In this document: positions 8,014 through 16,659 of the stretch, piece by piece | Layout: each line of letters opens with the position of its first letter | How positions within the stretch are numbered: the stretch's first letter is position 1 | Program-made: the position numbers and the translations under genes | NCBI GenBank assembly: GCA_947456955.1 | Contig: CANGTQ010000007.1 | Coordinates: forward strand, 1-64,000 | Length of the DNA: 64,000 nt | Origin: Flavobacteriaceae bacterium | GTDB taxonomy: Bacteria; Bacteroidota; Bacteroidia; Flavobacteriales; Flavobacteriaceae | Direction of reading: 5' to 3' | Notes under the pieces: generated by a model | What the model was told of the DNA's origin: nothing | Database searches by the model: none | Seen by the model: the letters and a program-made list of their open reading frames with translations, nothing else

Positions 8014-10419
8014 TTAATACAAACTCGGAAATCTATCTGGTTTTGCTTCATGCATAATGGCATATACTTTTTCAAAAACATCTTCTACAGAAGGTTTTGA
8101 AAAATAATCACCGTCGGTTCCGTAGGCAGGGCGATGAGCTTTAGAAGTCAGTGTTTGTGGTTGGCTATCAAGATAGTTATATCCTTTTTGCTCGTCAATT
8201 ATTTGTTGCAAAATATAAGCACTTGCACCACCAGGAACATCTTCATCTATAACCAACAAACGGTTTGTTTTCATAACTGATTTAACACAATCATGATTGA
8301 TGTCGAATGGTAGCAAAGATTGGGCGTCAATAATTTCTATATCGATACCTGCTTCTAATAATTCTTTGGCAGCTTGTTCAATAATACGCAGCGTTGAACC
8401 ATAAGAAACAATCGTAATATCGGTTCCTGTTTTAATGGTTTCCACAACGCCAATCGGAGTTTTAAATTCACCCAAATTGGTTGGCATTTTTTCTTTTAAG
8501 CGGTACCCATTCAAACATTCAATTACCAAAGCTGGTTCGTCTGTCTGTAACAATGTGTTATAAAAACCAGCAGCTTTTGTCATATTCCTCGGCACCAAAA
8601 CGTGAATACCTCGAATTGCATTAATAATCATTCCCATAGGCGAACCTGAATGCCAGATTCCTTCCAATCGATGTCCACGCGTTCTAATTATCAATGGCGC
8701 TTTTTGAGTTCCTCGAGTTCTATATTGAAGTGTTGCCAAATCATCACTCATGATTTGTATGGCATATAATAAATAATCTAAATATTGAATTTCTGCAATT
8801 GGTCGTAAACCTCGCATTGCCATTCCGATGCCTTGTCCGAGTATGGTTGCTTCACGAATGCCAACATCGGCCACACGAAGTTCACCATATTTCTCCTGCA
8901 TACCTTCCAAACCTTGGTTAACATCACCAATGTTTCCAGCATCTTCGCCAAAAACTAACACTTCAGGATATTTATCAAATATAGCGTCAAAATTATCTCG
9001 TAATATTAAACGGGCGTCTACTTCTTCGGCTGAATCATCATAAGTAGCAGCTGCTTCACTAGCTTTTAAAACATTTTTATCCGATTGTGAAAATAAATGT
9101 GAACTAAATTTTGGCTGAATTTTCTTGGTATAATTCGTTATCCAATTCGCTAATTCCTGTCGGCCGCTTTCATTGATAATCATTCGCAATACTCTGCGGG
9201 CAACCGTTAAAATTTCTTTGCGAATAGGTTCTTTGATGGATGCTAAATCTGCAGCTTGTTTTTCAATAAAAACTTTGTTGGAACTCGAATTGGCTATAGT
9301 ATTTAACAAAGAAACTAATTCCTGCTGCTCTTCTTTCATCGGAGAAACTAAAGCTGCCCAAGCTTCTTTTTTGCCTTCCAATACTTCTTTTTTAGAATTG
9401 TTTTCAATAGCTTCTAATTCTTCGGTGGTTGCCAAATCATTTTGAAGTAACCAAGTTCTCATTTGAGCCAAACAATCAAACTCGGTTTCCCAAGCTAATC
9501 GTTCAGCATTTTTGTATCGTTCGTGAGAACCAGAGGTAGAGTGACCTTGGGGTTGAGTTAATTCTTGTACGTGAATCAAAACCGGAACATGTTCTTCGCG
9601 GGCTATTTCGGCTGCTTTTTCGTAAGTTGCTACTAAATTTGGATAATCCCAACCTTTAACGGTAAGAATTTCATAGCCATTACCATTTTTATCACGTTGA
9701 AAACCTTTAAGAATTTCAGAGATACTTTCTTTTGTAGTTTGATGTCTGGCATGAACAGAAATTCCGTATTCGTCATCCCAAACACTAATTACCATTGGCA
9801 CTTGTAGAACTCCGGCCGCATTAATGGTTTCAAAAAACAATCCTTCGGATGTAGATGCATTGCCTATTGTTCCCCAGGCAACTTCATTTCCTTTATTTGA
9901 AAAATTGGAATAATTTTCCAATCCGCGAACATTTCTATATATTTTTGATGCTTGTGCTAAACCCAATAATCTAGGCATTTGACCAGCTGTTGGAGAAATA
10001 TCAGCACTCGAATTTTTTTGTTGCGTTAGGTTTTTCCAATTGCCATTTTCATCTATGGTCTGTGTAGAAAAATGTCCCCCCATTTGTCTTCCAGCACTCA
10101 TTGGGTCATGCTCTAAATCCGGATGACCATATAAACCGGCAAAAAATTGTTGAATAGACAACTCGCCAATCGCCATCATAAATGTTTGGTCACGATAATA
10201 ACCCGAACGGAAATCACCGTTTTGAAATGCTTTGGCCATGGCCAATTGTGGCACTTCTTTTCCGTCACCAAAAATTCCAAATTTTGCTTTTCCGGTTAGT
10301 ACTTCCTTACGTCCCAACAGACTACATTCTCGACTTATTGAGGCAATATTATAATCATTTAAAACTTCTTGTTTAAAGTCATCAAATGTAATTTCGGTTT
10401 TGGATTTTGTTTCAGACAT
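8014..10419 (-). CDS. 2-oxoacid dehydrogenase E1, fused alpha and beta subunits
   Basis: 801 residues. The thiamine-dependent decarboxylating E1 of a 2-oxoacid dehydrogenase complex, with alpha (about 25-340) and beta (about 450-790) chains joined in one polypeptide. The alpha part has the R-x-G-Y-Y-R-D-Q, D-P-M-S-A-G-R-Q and G-H-S-T-S-G-S-H-E-R-Y segments. The beta part has VFGEDAGNIGDVNQGLEG, G-I-R-E-A-T-I-L-G-Q-G-I-G and a transketolase C-terminal domain (V-S-Y-G-S-T-L-R, then L-L-V-I-D-E-D-V-P-G-G-A). The thiamine motif reads G-N-A-S-T-S-E-G then W-D-D-E-Y-G, where the usual form has N-N. The substrate could be a branched-chain oxoacid or pyruvate; no E2 or E3 gene is nearby to decide. 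Confidence 0.9.
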   Translation of the reverse strand: MSETKSKTEITFDDFKQEVLNDYNIASISRECSLLGRKEVLTGKAKFGIFGDGKEVPQLAMAKAFQNGDFRSGYYRDQTFMMAIGELSIQQFFAGLYGHPDLEHDPMSAGRQMGGHFSTQTIDENGNWKNLTQQKNSSADISPTAGQMPRLLGLAQASKIYRNVRGLENYSNFSNKGNEVAWGTIGNASTSEGLFFETINAAGVLQVPMVISVWDDEYGISVHARHQTTKESISEILKGFQRDKNGNGYEILTVKGWDYPNLVATYEKAAEIAREEHVPVLIHVQELTQPQGHSTSGSHERYKNAERLAWETEFDCLAQMRTWLLQNDLATTEELEAIENNSKKEVLEGKKEAWAALVSPMKEEQQELVSLLNTIANSSSNKVFIEKQAADLASIKEPIRKEILTVARRVLRMIINESGRQELANWITNYTKKIQPKFSSHLFSQSDKNVLKASEAAATYDDSAEEVDARLILRDNFDAIFDKYPEVLVFGEDAGNIGDVNQGLEGMQEKYGELRVADVGIREATILGQGIGMAMRGLRPIAEIQYLDYLLYAIQIMSDDLATLQYRTRGTQKAPLIIRTRGHRLEGIWHSGSPMGMIINAIRGIHVLVPRNMTKAAGFYNTLLQTDEPALVIECLNGYRLKEKMPTNLGEFKTPIGVVETIKTGTDITIVSYGSTLRIIEQAAKELLEAGIDIEIIDAQSLLPFDINHDCVKSVMKTNRLLVIDEDVPGGASAYILQQIIDEQKGYNYLDSQPQTLTSKAHRPAYGTDGDYFSKPSVEDVFEKVYAIMHEAKPDRFPSLY

Positions 10420-10443
10420 AGAAGAAAATATTTCTTAAAGAAA

Positions 10444-10451
10444 CAAATTTA
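10444..10451 (-). promoter_or_regulatory. Candidate -7 element of the E1 gene
   Basis: The minus strand reads TAAATTTG, matching TAnnTTTG, 24 bases before the E1 start codon. No well-spaced -33 element is seen (the nearest TTTG is 15 bases away). Confidence 0.35.
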
Positions 10452-10604
10452 AATAAAAAGAAGTAACAAATTATATTCTGAACAAAAATATAATTTTAAT
10501 TATCTGTAATTTATTTGTTATATAAAGTTATTGTACTGACGAATGTTTAACAAAAAATTGAATATTCTGCAAAATGTTTAATAAACGAAAATTTTAAGCT
10601 CAGT

Positions 10605-13418
10605 TTAAAACCATTTTCTGGTGAAAAGATTGATGAGTGTTTCAGGTCGGAAAGTTATAATAAATCGAATTTTTTCGCCATAATTTTTGTCTCCAATTTC
10701 CCAACCATTGTTAGAGTATACAGGAAAAAATAACTCAAAATAATCGGTAACTAAGTTTAATCGAATTCCACTATCGTAAACAAATTTTGTGTCGCTTTCT
10801 TTGTTTTTTATAAAACCAACATCACTATAACCTTCAATCCAACTCCAAATAGTATAATTAGCATTAACAGTTGTCATCCAACGATTGGCGGTTCGGGTTT
10901 CTAGTTTTGACTTAAAAAAACCATCGGCAATAATGGATTGCTGACTAAATAATCCGGTGGTTTCGGAACGTCCCAAATAGTCACTTTCAAAAAGATAATC
11001 TGACGGTCGGTCCAAACCAAAGTCAAAATAGTTGGAAGTTGTTTTGTTGTGTAAAAAGGTTCCGGCAAAAAAACGAAGGTTCAGTGAGCGGTTGTTGTCA
11101 AAAAGTTTACGGTATTGTATTTCTGTGGCAAGTTTTCCAAAAGCAGATGAATATTGAAAATCACCTAAAAATGAAAAATGATTGGTTACTTCGGTTTTGG
11201 TGTCGATATATTTGGCATTAAATATTTGATAGTTTTCGCTGTTTTCGCTTACTGTAAAAGCAGTTTTTTGCTTATCTACAATAATTTCTTTTATGACAAT
11301 AGTTTGTTTTCTGTTATCTCTAAAATCATCAGGCCTGAAATTCAGAAAAATGGTTGGAGCCAATTTTTTATAATAGGCATCGGGTGCATAATGAAGGTAA
11401 TGTCCGCTCAGCATATATCGAATATGGTATAAATTACTGTCGCGGTTGAATTGATTAACATAGAAAAATCCTTTTCCTGAAAAACTCTTTGTTTTAGTTG
11501 AAATCGTCGGATTGACGTCAAAAATGAAAGGTTTGTCTAAAATCGTTTTGTTATGAAAACGAAAGCCGGGAAGGAATCCATCATATAAATTGTATTCTAA
11601 AGTGGGGACATATAAAATTTGGTTGTAATAAGGATCTTCCAAATCCTTCAAAAAGTTGAATTTTATAGGACGATTATTAATACGAAATCCGTGTAAGGAA
11701 CGCCAATTGTTTCTCAGATTATATTCAGGGACTTCATTTTTATAATTGATTACAATCTTATCCGCATAATTTCTAGGAATGGTATAAATACTATCAGTAG
11801 CAACAGTATCAAACCATTTTTTATAGACGATGTTTTTATCTTTTATACCATAAACTGATATAGGAACGTTGGTTTCGGTTTTATTTTTTAACGAAAAACT
11901 AATGCTGTCTTTGGTTTTAGTAACCTTATCAAATTTATAATCGATAATATCGCGTGAATCGATTATTTTGTCAAAAAACCAATCAATTTTTTTTGGGCAA
12001 TTAGTAGTTAATATGCTTTCAAAATCCTTTCGGTTTGTTTGTTGCATGGCATTCAAAACAATAAATTGTTTGATGCTGTTTGGAACAATATCATTTTCGA
12101 TATAACTGTCTAAATATCTAATACTTAATCCAGCTCTATATTTTGAAGCAATTTTTTCGTTGAATTTGATTAGTTGATTTTTAGAATTTGATAAAGCCTG
12201 ATCCAAATTTTTACGAGCCATCAACATATATAAATAGCTGTATTGTCCATTAAAATTCAATGAAACTAGGTTATAGCCTTTAAGTAGTTTTAGTTTGGCT
12301 ACACTTCCCATCATCTTGCTGTCAGGATGATATTCTTCTATATATTTCATCATGATATAGACTTGGATTCCGTCATAAATCCAGTTGTCTTTTCTAGGGT
12401 CTAATTGTAAAGTGTTCTGTAAATAATTGTTCAGATACGTTTTTAAAAACTTAATTTCATATAAAAACTCATCTGGAAATGGACTAATTAATAGTGGTAA
12501 TTGATTTAATCCGTAGAAAGGATTTCTATCATAATCGGCTTGAGCGACTGTTATTTTTGAATGTTGGTATTTGCCCAGGTTTTCGGATGCATAACTCACA
12601 ATTCGGTCAATAATAATGGCTCTTTGAATATCGTTCAGCCGATTGTCTTTTAAATTGGAAACCACTTCAATATTGTTGTTTTTAAAGATTTCAAAATCCT
12701 TTTTATCATCTACAAACAGATTGAAATTTAAACGGTTTTTCCCAGCGAAATGATAACGATTTAATCCATTTACAGTTTCTTTTTGTACTTCATCCAAATC
12801 GGAATCTAAGTCAAAATTTTGAGGCACTTTAATATCGATAACATAGTCAGAAAGTGCATTGGCACAATCGTCTAAATTTAAATTGTCGTATTTCGTAAAG
12901 GCTTTATTTTCATATCGTGCCGGCACAAGGAAACAGTTTTTAAGATACATTTTGCCGTTTTCGCCATAACCATATTTTGTAAACTTATCACTTGGGATTT
13001 TCACAATATAACTAAGTATTATGGTTGCTTTTTGATTAGGAAGCAACGTGTTTTTAAGCCGAATCTGAATAACATCGGGATGGTTTTTATCTCTTTCCCA
13101 TGTGAGTGGAACATGAGTTTCATTAAGGATGTTGATGTTGCTTGTTCTGCCTCTTTCTTTTTCTTTGGCTAAATGAAAACCTCTTTCAAATTCATCAGAA
13201 AATCGTGCTGCTAAAGGAGTGTTTTTTGATGTATATCCATTCATCCAATCATTTAAAACAATATTTGTTAATGTATCATTGGTTTGATTGGAGAATGTCA
13301 ATTCCTGATTAACCGTCAATTCTTTCTTTTCAATGTCAACTTCCACAATCATTTTGGAATTGTGTTGCGCAAAAGAGGCGAAGCTAAAGAGAAAAAGTAT
13401 GTAGTTTAGTTTTCTCAA
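10605..13418 (-). CDS. M1 peptidase-like protein without HExxH, with C-terminal beta-barrel-like region
   Basis: 937 residues with signal peptide (M-R-K-L-N-Y-I-L-F-L-F-S-F-A-S-F-A-Q). The N-terminal half looks like M1 aminopeptidases: an all-beta N-domain (about 20-230), then Y-G-L-N-Q-L-P-L-L-I-S-P-F and D-G-I-Q-V-Y-I-M-M-K-Y-I-E, which fall where the GAMEN and E-G-x-x-x-Y segments of M1 enzymes lie. No HExxH occurs anywhere; the matching stretch reads F-L-K-T-Y-L-N-N-Y-L. The last 350 residues are alternating beta strands rich in Tyr/Phe and end in K-W-F, as in outer-membrane barrels. It is probably a non-catalytic outer-membrane protein. Its start overlaps the stop of the SGNH gene by 4 bases. 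Confidence 0.65.
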   Translation of the reverse strand: MRKLNYILFLFSFASFAQHNSKMIVEVDIEKKELTVNQELTFSNQTNDTLTNIVLNDWMNGYTSKNTPLAARFSDEFERGFHLAKEKERGRTSNINILNETHVPLTWERDKNHPDVIQIRLKNTLLPNQKATIILSYIVKIPSDKFTKYGYGENGKMYLKNCFLVPARYENKAFTKYDNLNLDDCANALSDYVIDIKVPQNFDLDSDLDEVQKETVNGLNRYHFAGKNRLNFNLFVDDKKDFEIFKNNNIEVVSNLKDNRLNDIQRAIIIDRIVSYASENLGKYQHSKITVAQADYDRNPFYGLNQLPLLISPFPDEFLYEIKFLKTYLNNYLQNTLQLDPRKDNWIYDGIQVYIMMKYIEEYHPDSKMMGSVAKLKLLKGYNLVSLNFNGQYSYLYMLMARKNLDQALSNSKNQLIKFNEKIASKYRAGLSIRYLDSYIENDIVPNSIKQFIVLNAMQQTNRKDFESILTTNCPKKIDWFFDKIIDSRDIIDYKFDKVTKTKDSISFSLKNKTETNVPISVYGIKDKNIVYKKWFDTVATDSIYTIPRNYADKIVINYKNEVPEYNLRNNWRSLHGFRINNRPIKFNFLKDLEDPYYNQILYVPTLEYNLYDGFLPGFRFHNKTILDKPFIFDVNPTISTKTKSFSGKGFFYVNQFNRDSNLYHIRYMLSGHYLHYAPDAYYKKLAPTIFLNFRPDDFRDNRKQTIVIKEIIVDKQKTAFTVSENSENYQIFNAKYIDTKTEVTNHFSFLGDFQYSSAFGKLATEIQYRKLFDNNRSLNLRFFAGTFLHNKTTSNYFDFGLDRPSDYLFESDYLGRSETTGLFSQQSIIADGFFKSKLETRTANRWMTTVNANYTIWSWIEGYSDVGFIKNKESDTKFVYDSGIRLNLVTDYFELFFPVYSNNGWEIGDKNYGEKIRFIITFRPETLINLFTRKWF

Positions 13419-14305
13419 GGTTTTGATTTGGGTTTAAAAAAGGCACTGAATACTACCTTCGTAAATTCAATCGCACCGGCTTTGTTCATATGGCCGCAGG
13501 TTGAAAAATACTTATCATCAGTTACGGCGTTTTCAAATCTATGGATTTCGGGATAAACCGAATTAATATGATTGAAATAATCCCTGTTTATGGTACTCAT
13601 GCACATTGGTGTTGTTATTGCAATTAAATTGATATTATTTTTTTTGCAAATGGCTTTTATTTCTTCGTAGGCTATATTCTTTTTCGGATAATATTTCGAT
13701 AAATCTGCCGGAACCATTTTTCCGGGGATTGATTTTAAAGGATTAAACCCATCATTATCCAATGCATTTGTTTTTTTGTGGATTAATGAATAATACATTT
13801 CTCTAAAACCAACACGAGCATCATAATGCAGATACCTGTAAAACGGAATATAAATCAGTTTATTGTATTCAGGTATATCTTTGTAATGATTCCGAATAAT
13901 TTGTGATTGATGCAAATAAGGCATAAATAAAGAACGTATGGCTTCGGAATGATCATTTGTGTTAATATTCAAATCTACCTGCAGGACAAGATTTTTAATC
14001 TTATAGTTGCGTTCGACCATCAACTTTAACATCAATGTTGATTCTTCCAGTCGGGAACGAGTTATTCCAAAGTTGAAAGTTTTATAGCCTTGCTCATTAA
14101 ATATTTTTGGATTCAAATGATTGTTGATTCGGGAAGAACCCAGGAAAACAACATCATAATTTTTATCTTTTGAATTGTATAGGTAACTGATTTTATTTCG
14201 ATCGTTATTTTGCTTGTAAACAAAAGTATACAATACGTCAAGCAATCCCATTGTTAGAATGAGTATGATCAGGGCTTTTACTATGAAGATTACAAACTTT
14301 TTCAT
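13415..14305 (-). CDS. SGNH-like membrane-anchored protein, MBOAT partner
   Basis: 296 residues with one N-terminal membrane helix (about 4-28), the rest probably periplasmic. After the helix comes D-V-V-F-L-G-S-S-R-I (S57/S58), the nucleophile block of SGNH-type proteins of the AlgX/DltD kind. The C-terminal block reads F-S-T-C-G-H-M-N-K-A-G-A: the His (272) and G-A are kept, but the usual D-x-x-H Asp is Thr. It starts inside the MBOAT stop codon (TGATG) and overlaps the next gene by 4 bases. Such proteins normally receive or transfer acyl groups supplied by an MBOAT protein. The acceptor here is unknown. Confidence 0.7.
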   Translation of the reverse strand: MKKFVIFIVKALIILILTMGLLDVLYTFVYKQNNDRNKISYLYNSKDKNYDVVFLGSSRINNHLNPKIFNEQGYKTFNFGITRSRLEESTLMLKLMVERNYKIKNLVLQVDLNINTNDHSEAIRSLFMPYLHQSQIIRNHYKDIPEYNKLIYIPFYRYLHYDARVGFREMYYSLIHKKTNALDNDGFNPLKSIPGKMVPADLSKYYPKKNIAYEEIKAICKKNNINLIAITTPMCMSTINRDYFNHINSVYPEIHRFENAVTDDKYFSTCGHMNKAGAIEFTKVVFSAFFKPKSKP

Positions 14306-15738
14306 CAGAATTGAAAATAAATAAATTCCTTATAATTCGAAAATACTCCTAAAGCCACAATAACAGCCAGGCATAAGCCTAATTTCAGCCAACTATATTT
14401 TCCGGAAATTGGTTCTATTTTGGTTCGGCTGTTCCATTCGACAATTACAAATAAAAGCAATAGTAACAAAAGCTCATTACTATAGCGTTCGATACTGAAA
14501 TATTGCTCTGAAAAACGCATGTCGGTTACCATTCGTTTGATATACAAAATTGCATCATTAATTGTTTTTGCTCTGAAAAATATCCAGGCGAAACACGTCA
14601 TTATAAATGTTATGAGAATATTGAAAATAATTCTGAGCGACGAAAAATTTAAGCCTAATTCAAACTCTTCTATGTTATTTCGGTTTCTTTTTAATAATAA
14701 CAAGGGTATAAAATACAGTGCATTGATAAATCCCCAAGCGATAAAAGTCCAACTGGCACCATGCCAAAATCCACTAACCAAAAAAATGATAAAAGTGTTT
14801 CTGACCTTAAACCATTTTGAGCCTTTGCTTCCACCAAGTGGAATGTATAAATAATCGCGAAACCATGTCGTTAGCGAAATGTGCCAACGTCGCCAAAATT
14901 CGGCGATATCTCTTGAAAAATATGGATAATTGAAGTTCTTCAATAAGTCAATTCCAAAGAGTTTTGAAGTTCCTAAAGCAATATCTGAATATCCTGAAAA
15001 ATCGCCATAAATTTGGAAAGCAAAATAAACCGCGCCCAAAATCAGCGACAGTGAATTCATCGAATTGTAATGATTGAAAATTTCGTTAGCGTAGTTTGCA
15101 CAAGTATCAGCAATAACCACTTTTTTTACCAAACCCCAAATGATTTGGTAGATTCCCTCTTTGGCTTTTTCGAAATTAAATTCTCTTTTTACTTTTAATT
15201 GCGGCAAAAGATGGGTAGCTCTTTCAATTGGTCCGGCAACCAGCAAAGGGAAATAGCTCACGAATAATGAATAATCAACAAAATCGTGTTCGGCTTTAAT
15301 GCGTTTAAAATAAATATCGATGATGTAGGACAAACCGTGAAAAGTGTAAAATGATATTCCAACTGGAAGTATTAATTTTAGTAAATAGGGATTTAAATGA
15401 AACCAAAAACCGTTTATCAAATCGGTAAACGAACTAACAAAAAAATCATAGTATTTAAAAATTCCAAGAAAGCTTAGATTAATAATAACCGTCAGCCAAA
15501 GCCATATTTTTCGCGAAGTAGCAGAAACACTGTTTTCAATTTTAAGCGCTGCAAAATAAACTAGTAATGTTGAAAAAAGTAACAGAAATAAAAACCGCCA
15601 ATCCCAACACGAATAAAAATAATAACTTGCTATTATAAGAATATAGTTTTGAGAAGTCTTTGATTTATTTGGCATGAACCAATACAACAGAAAAACTATT
15701 GGCAAAAAATAAGCAAATTGTAGTGAGTTAAAAAACAT
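14305..15738 (-). CDS. MBOAT family membrane O-acyltransferase (AlgI-like)
   Basis: 477 residues with about ten membrane helices. AlgI/DltB-type MBOAT proteins pass acyl groups across the inner membrane to an extracytoplasmic transferase. Both hallmark histidines are present: H286 in F-W-R-R-W-H-I-S-L-T and H326 in S-G-F-W-H-G-A-S-W-T. So are the conserved I-Y-G-D-F-S-G-Y-S-D and R-D-Y-L-Y-I-P-L-G-G blocks. Length and order match the family (450-480 residues). It is the first gene of an overlapping three-gene operon. A hairpin-like repeat (15783-15857) lies upstream. Confidence 0.9.
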   Translation of the reverse strand: MFFNSLQFAYFLPIVFLLYWFMPNKSKTSQNYILIIASYYFYSCWDWRFLFLLLFSTLLVYFAALKIENSVSATSRKIWLWLTVIINLSFLGIFKYYDFFVSSFTDLINGFWFHLNPYLLKLILPVGISFYTFHGLSYIIDIYFKRIKAEHDFVDYSLFVSYFPLLVAGPIERATHLLPQLKVKREFNFEKAKEGIYQIIWGLVKKVVIADTCANYANEIFNHYNSMNSLSLILGAVYFAFQIYGDFSGYSDIALGTSKLFGIDLLKNFNYPYFSRDIAEFWRRWHISLTTWFRDYLYIPLGGSKGSKWFKVRNTFIIFLVSGFWHGASWTFIAWGFINALYFIPLLLLKRNRNNIEEFELGLNFSSLRIIFNILITFIMTCFAWIFFRAKTINDAILYIKRMVTDMRFSEQYFSIERYSNELLLLLLLFVIVEWNSRTKIEPISGKYSWLKLGLCLAVIVALGVFSNYKEFIYFQF

Positions 15739-15782
15739 AAATTAATTCAAAGATCAATTAGTATTGTTTTTTAAACCATAAA

Positions 15783-15857
15783 GGAATTAAGAAAAATTAA
15801 GATTTTGCGGTTCTTGATAACACGAGCAAAGCGAACTGTCGAAGCAAACTTAATTCC
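15783..15857. repeat. Intergenic inverted repeat
   Basis: Perfect 9-bp arms GGAATTAAG (15783-15791) and CTTAATTCC (15849-15857). The interior contains GGTTC and GAACT that could pair further. It lies between the LOG-family stop-proximal end and the MBOAT start, with no gene in it. Confidence 0.5.
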
Positions 15858-15892
15858 GTAATGATTTAATTATTTATTACAAATGGTAATTT

Positions 15893-16615
15893 TTAAAAAT
15901 TCGGACTCAAATTGTATTTTTTGTAGAAATCATCCAAGGCTTTAACTACTTCATCTTCGGTATCAACAATTTTGATGAGGTTCATGTCTTCCGAATGAAC
16001 TGTTTTTTCTTTTTCTATTAAAACAGTATTTATCCAGTCAATCAAACCAGACCAAAAATCAGTTCCTACGAGTATTATTGGAAATTTTCCAATCTTTTTA
16101 GTCTGAATCAAAGTAATCGCTTCAAATAATTCGTCTAAAGTTCCGAAACCGCCTGGCATTACTACAAAACCTTGCGAATATTTTACAAACATTACTTTAC
16201 GAACAAAGAAATAATCAAAATTCAGATTTTTGTCTTTGTCGATATACGGATTGTGATGCTGTTCAAAAGGTAATTCAATATTTAAACCTACCGATGTTCC
16301 ATCACCGTTATGAGCTCCTTTGTTTCCGGCTTCCATGATTCCAGGACCACCGCCAGTGATAACACCATAACCGGCTTTACTTATTTTATAGGCAATTTTT
16401 TCGGCAAGCAAATAGTATTTGTTATCAGGTTTTATTCGTGCTGAACCAAAAATAGAAACACAAGGGCCAATGCGCGCCATACTTTCGTAACCATTCACAA
16501 ACTCGGACATGATTTTAAAAATCCCCCAAGAATCGTTAGTTCTTATTTCGTTCCAAGTTTTCTGTTTTAATTTTTCCTGGATTTTATCATCTTCATTTAC
16601 AAAATCTTCTCCCAT
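15893..16615 (-). CDS. LOG family protein (TIGR00730 Rossmann fold)
   Basis: 240 residues, cytoplasmic. Contains G-P-C-V-S-I-F-G-S-A-R, G-Y-G-V-I-T-G-G-G-P-G-I-M-E-A-G-N-K-G-A and the family signature P-G-G-F-G-T-L-D-E-L-F-E. Proteins with this motif hydrolyse nucleoside 5'-monophosphates to base and ribose phosphate (LOG/PpnN-type); the physiological substrate is not evident here. It begins 44 bases after the uvrA stop, so it is probably cotranscribed with uvrA. Confidence 0.85.
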   Translation of the reverse strand: MGEDFVNEDDKIQEKLKQKTWNEIRTNDSWGIFKIMSEFVNGYESMARIGPCVSIFGSARIKPDNKYYLLAEKIAYKISKAGYGVITGGGPGIMEAGNKGAHNGDGTSVGLNIELPFEQHHNPYIDKDKNLNFDYFFVRKVMFVKYSQGFVVMPGGFGTLDELFEAITLIQTKKIGKFPIILVGTDFWSGLIDWINTVLIEKEKTVHSEDMNLIKIVDTEDEVVKALDDFYKKYNLSPNF

Positions 16616-16659
16616 CAGTTATATATTTTATTCTTCTTTTTAAAATTTTAAAAAACGTA

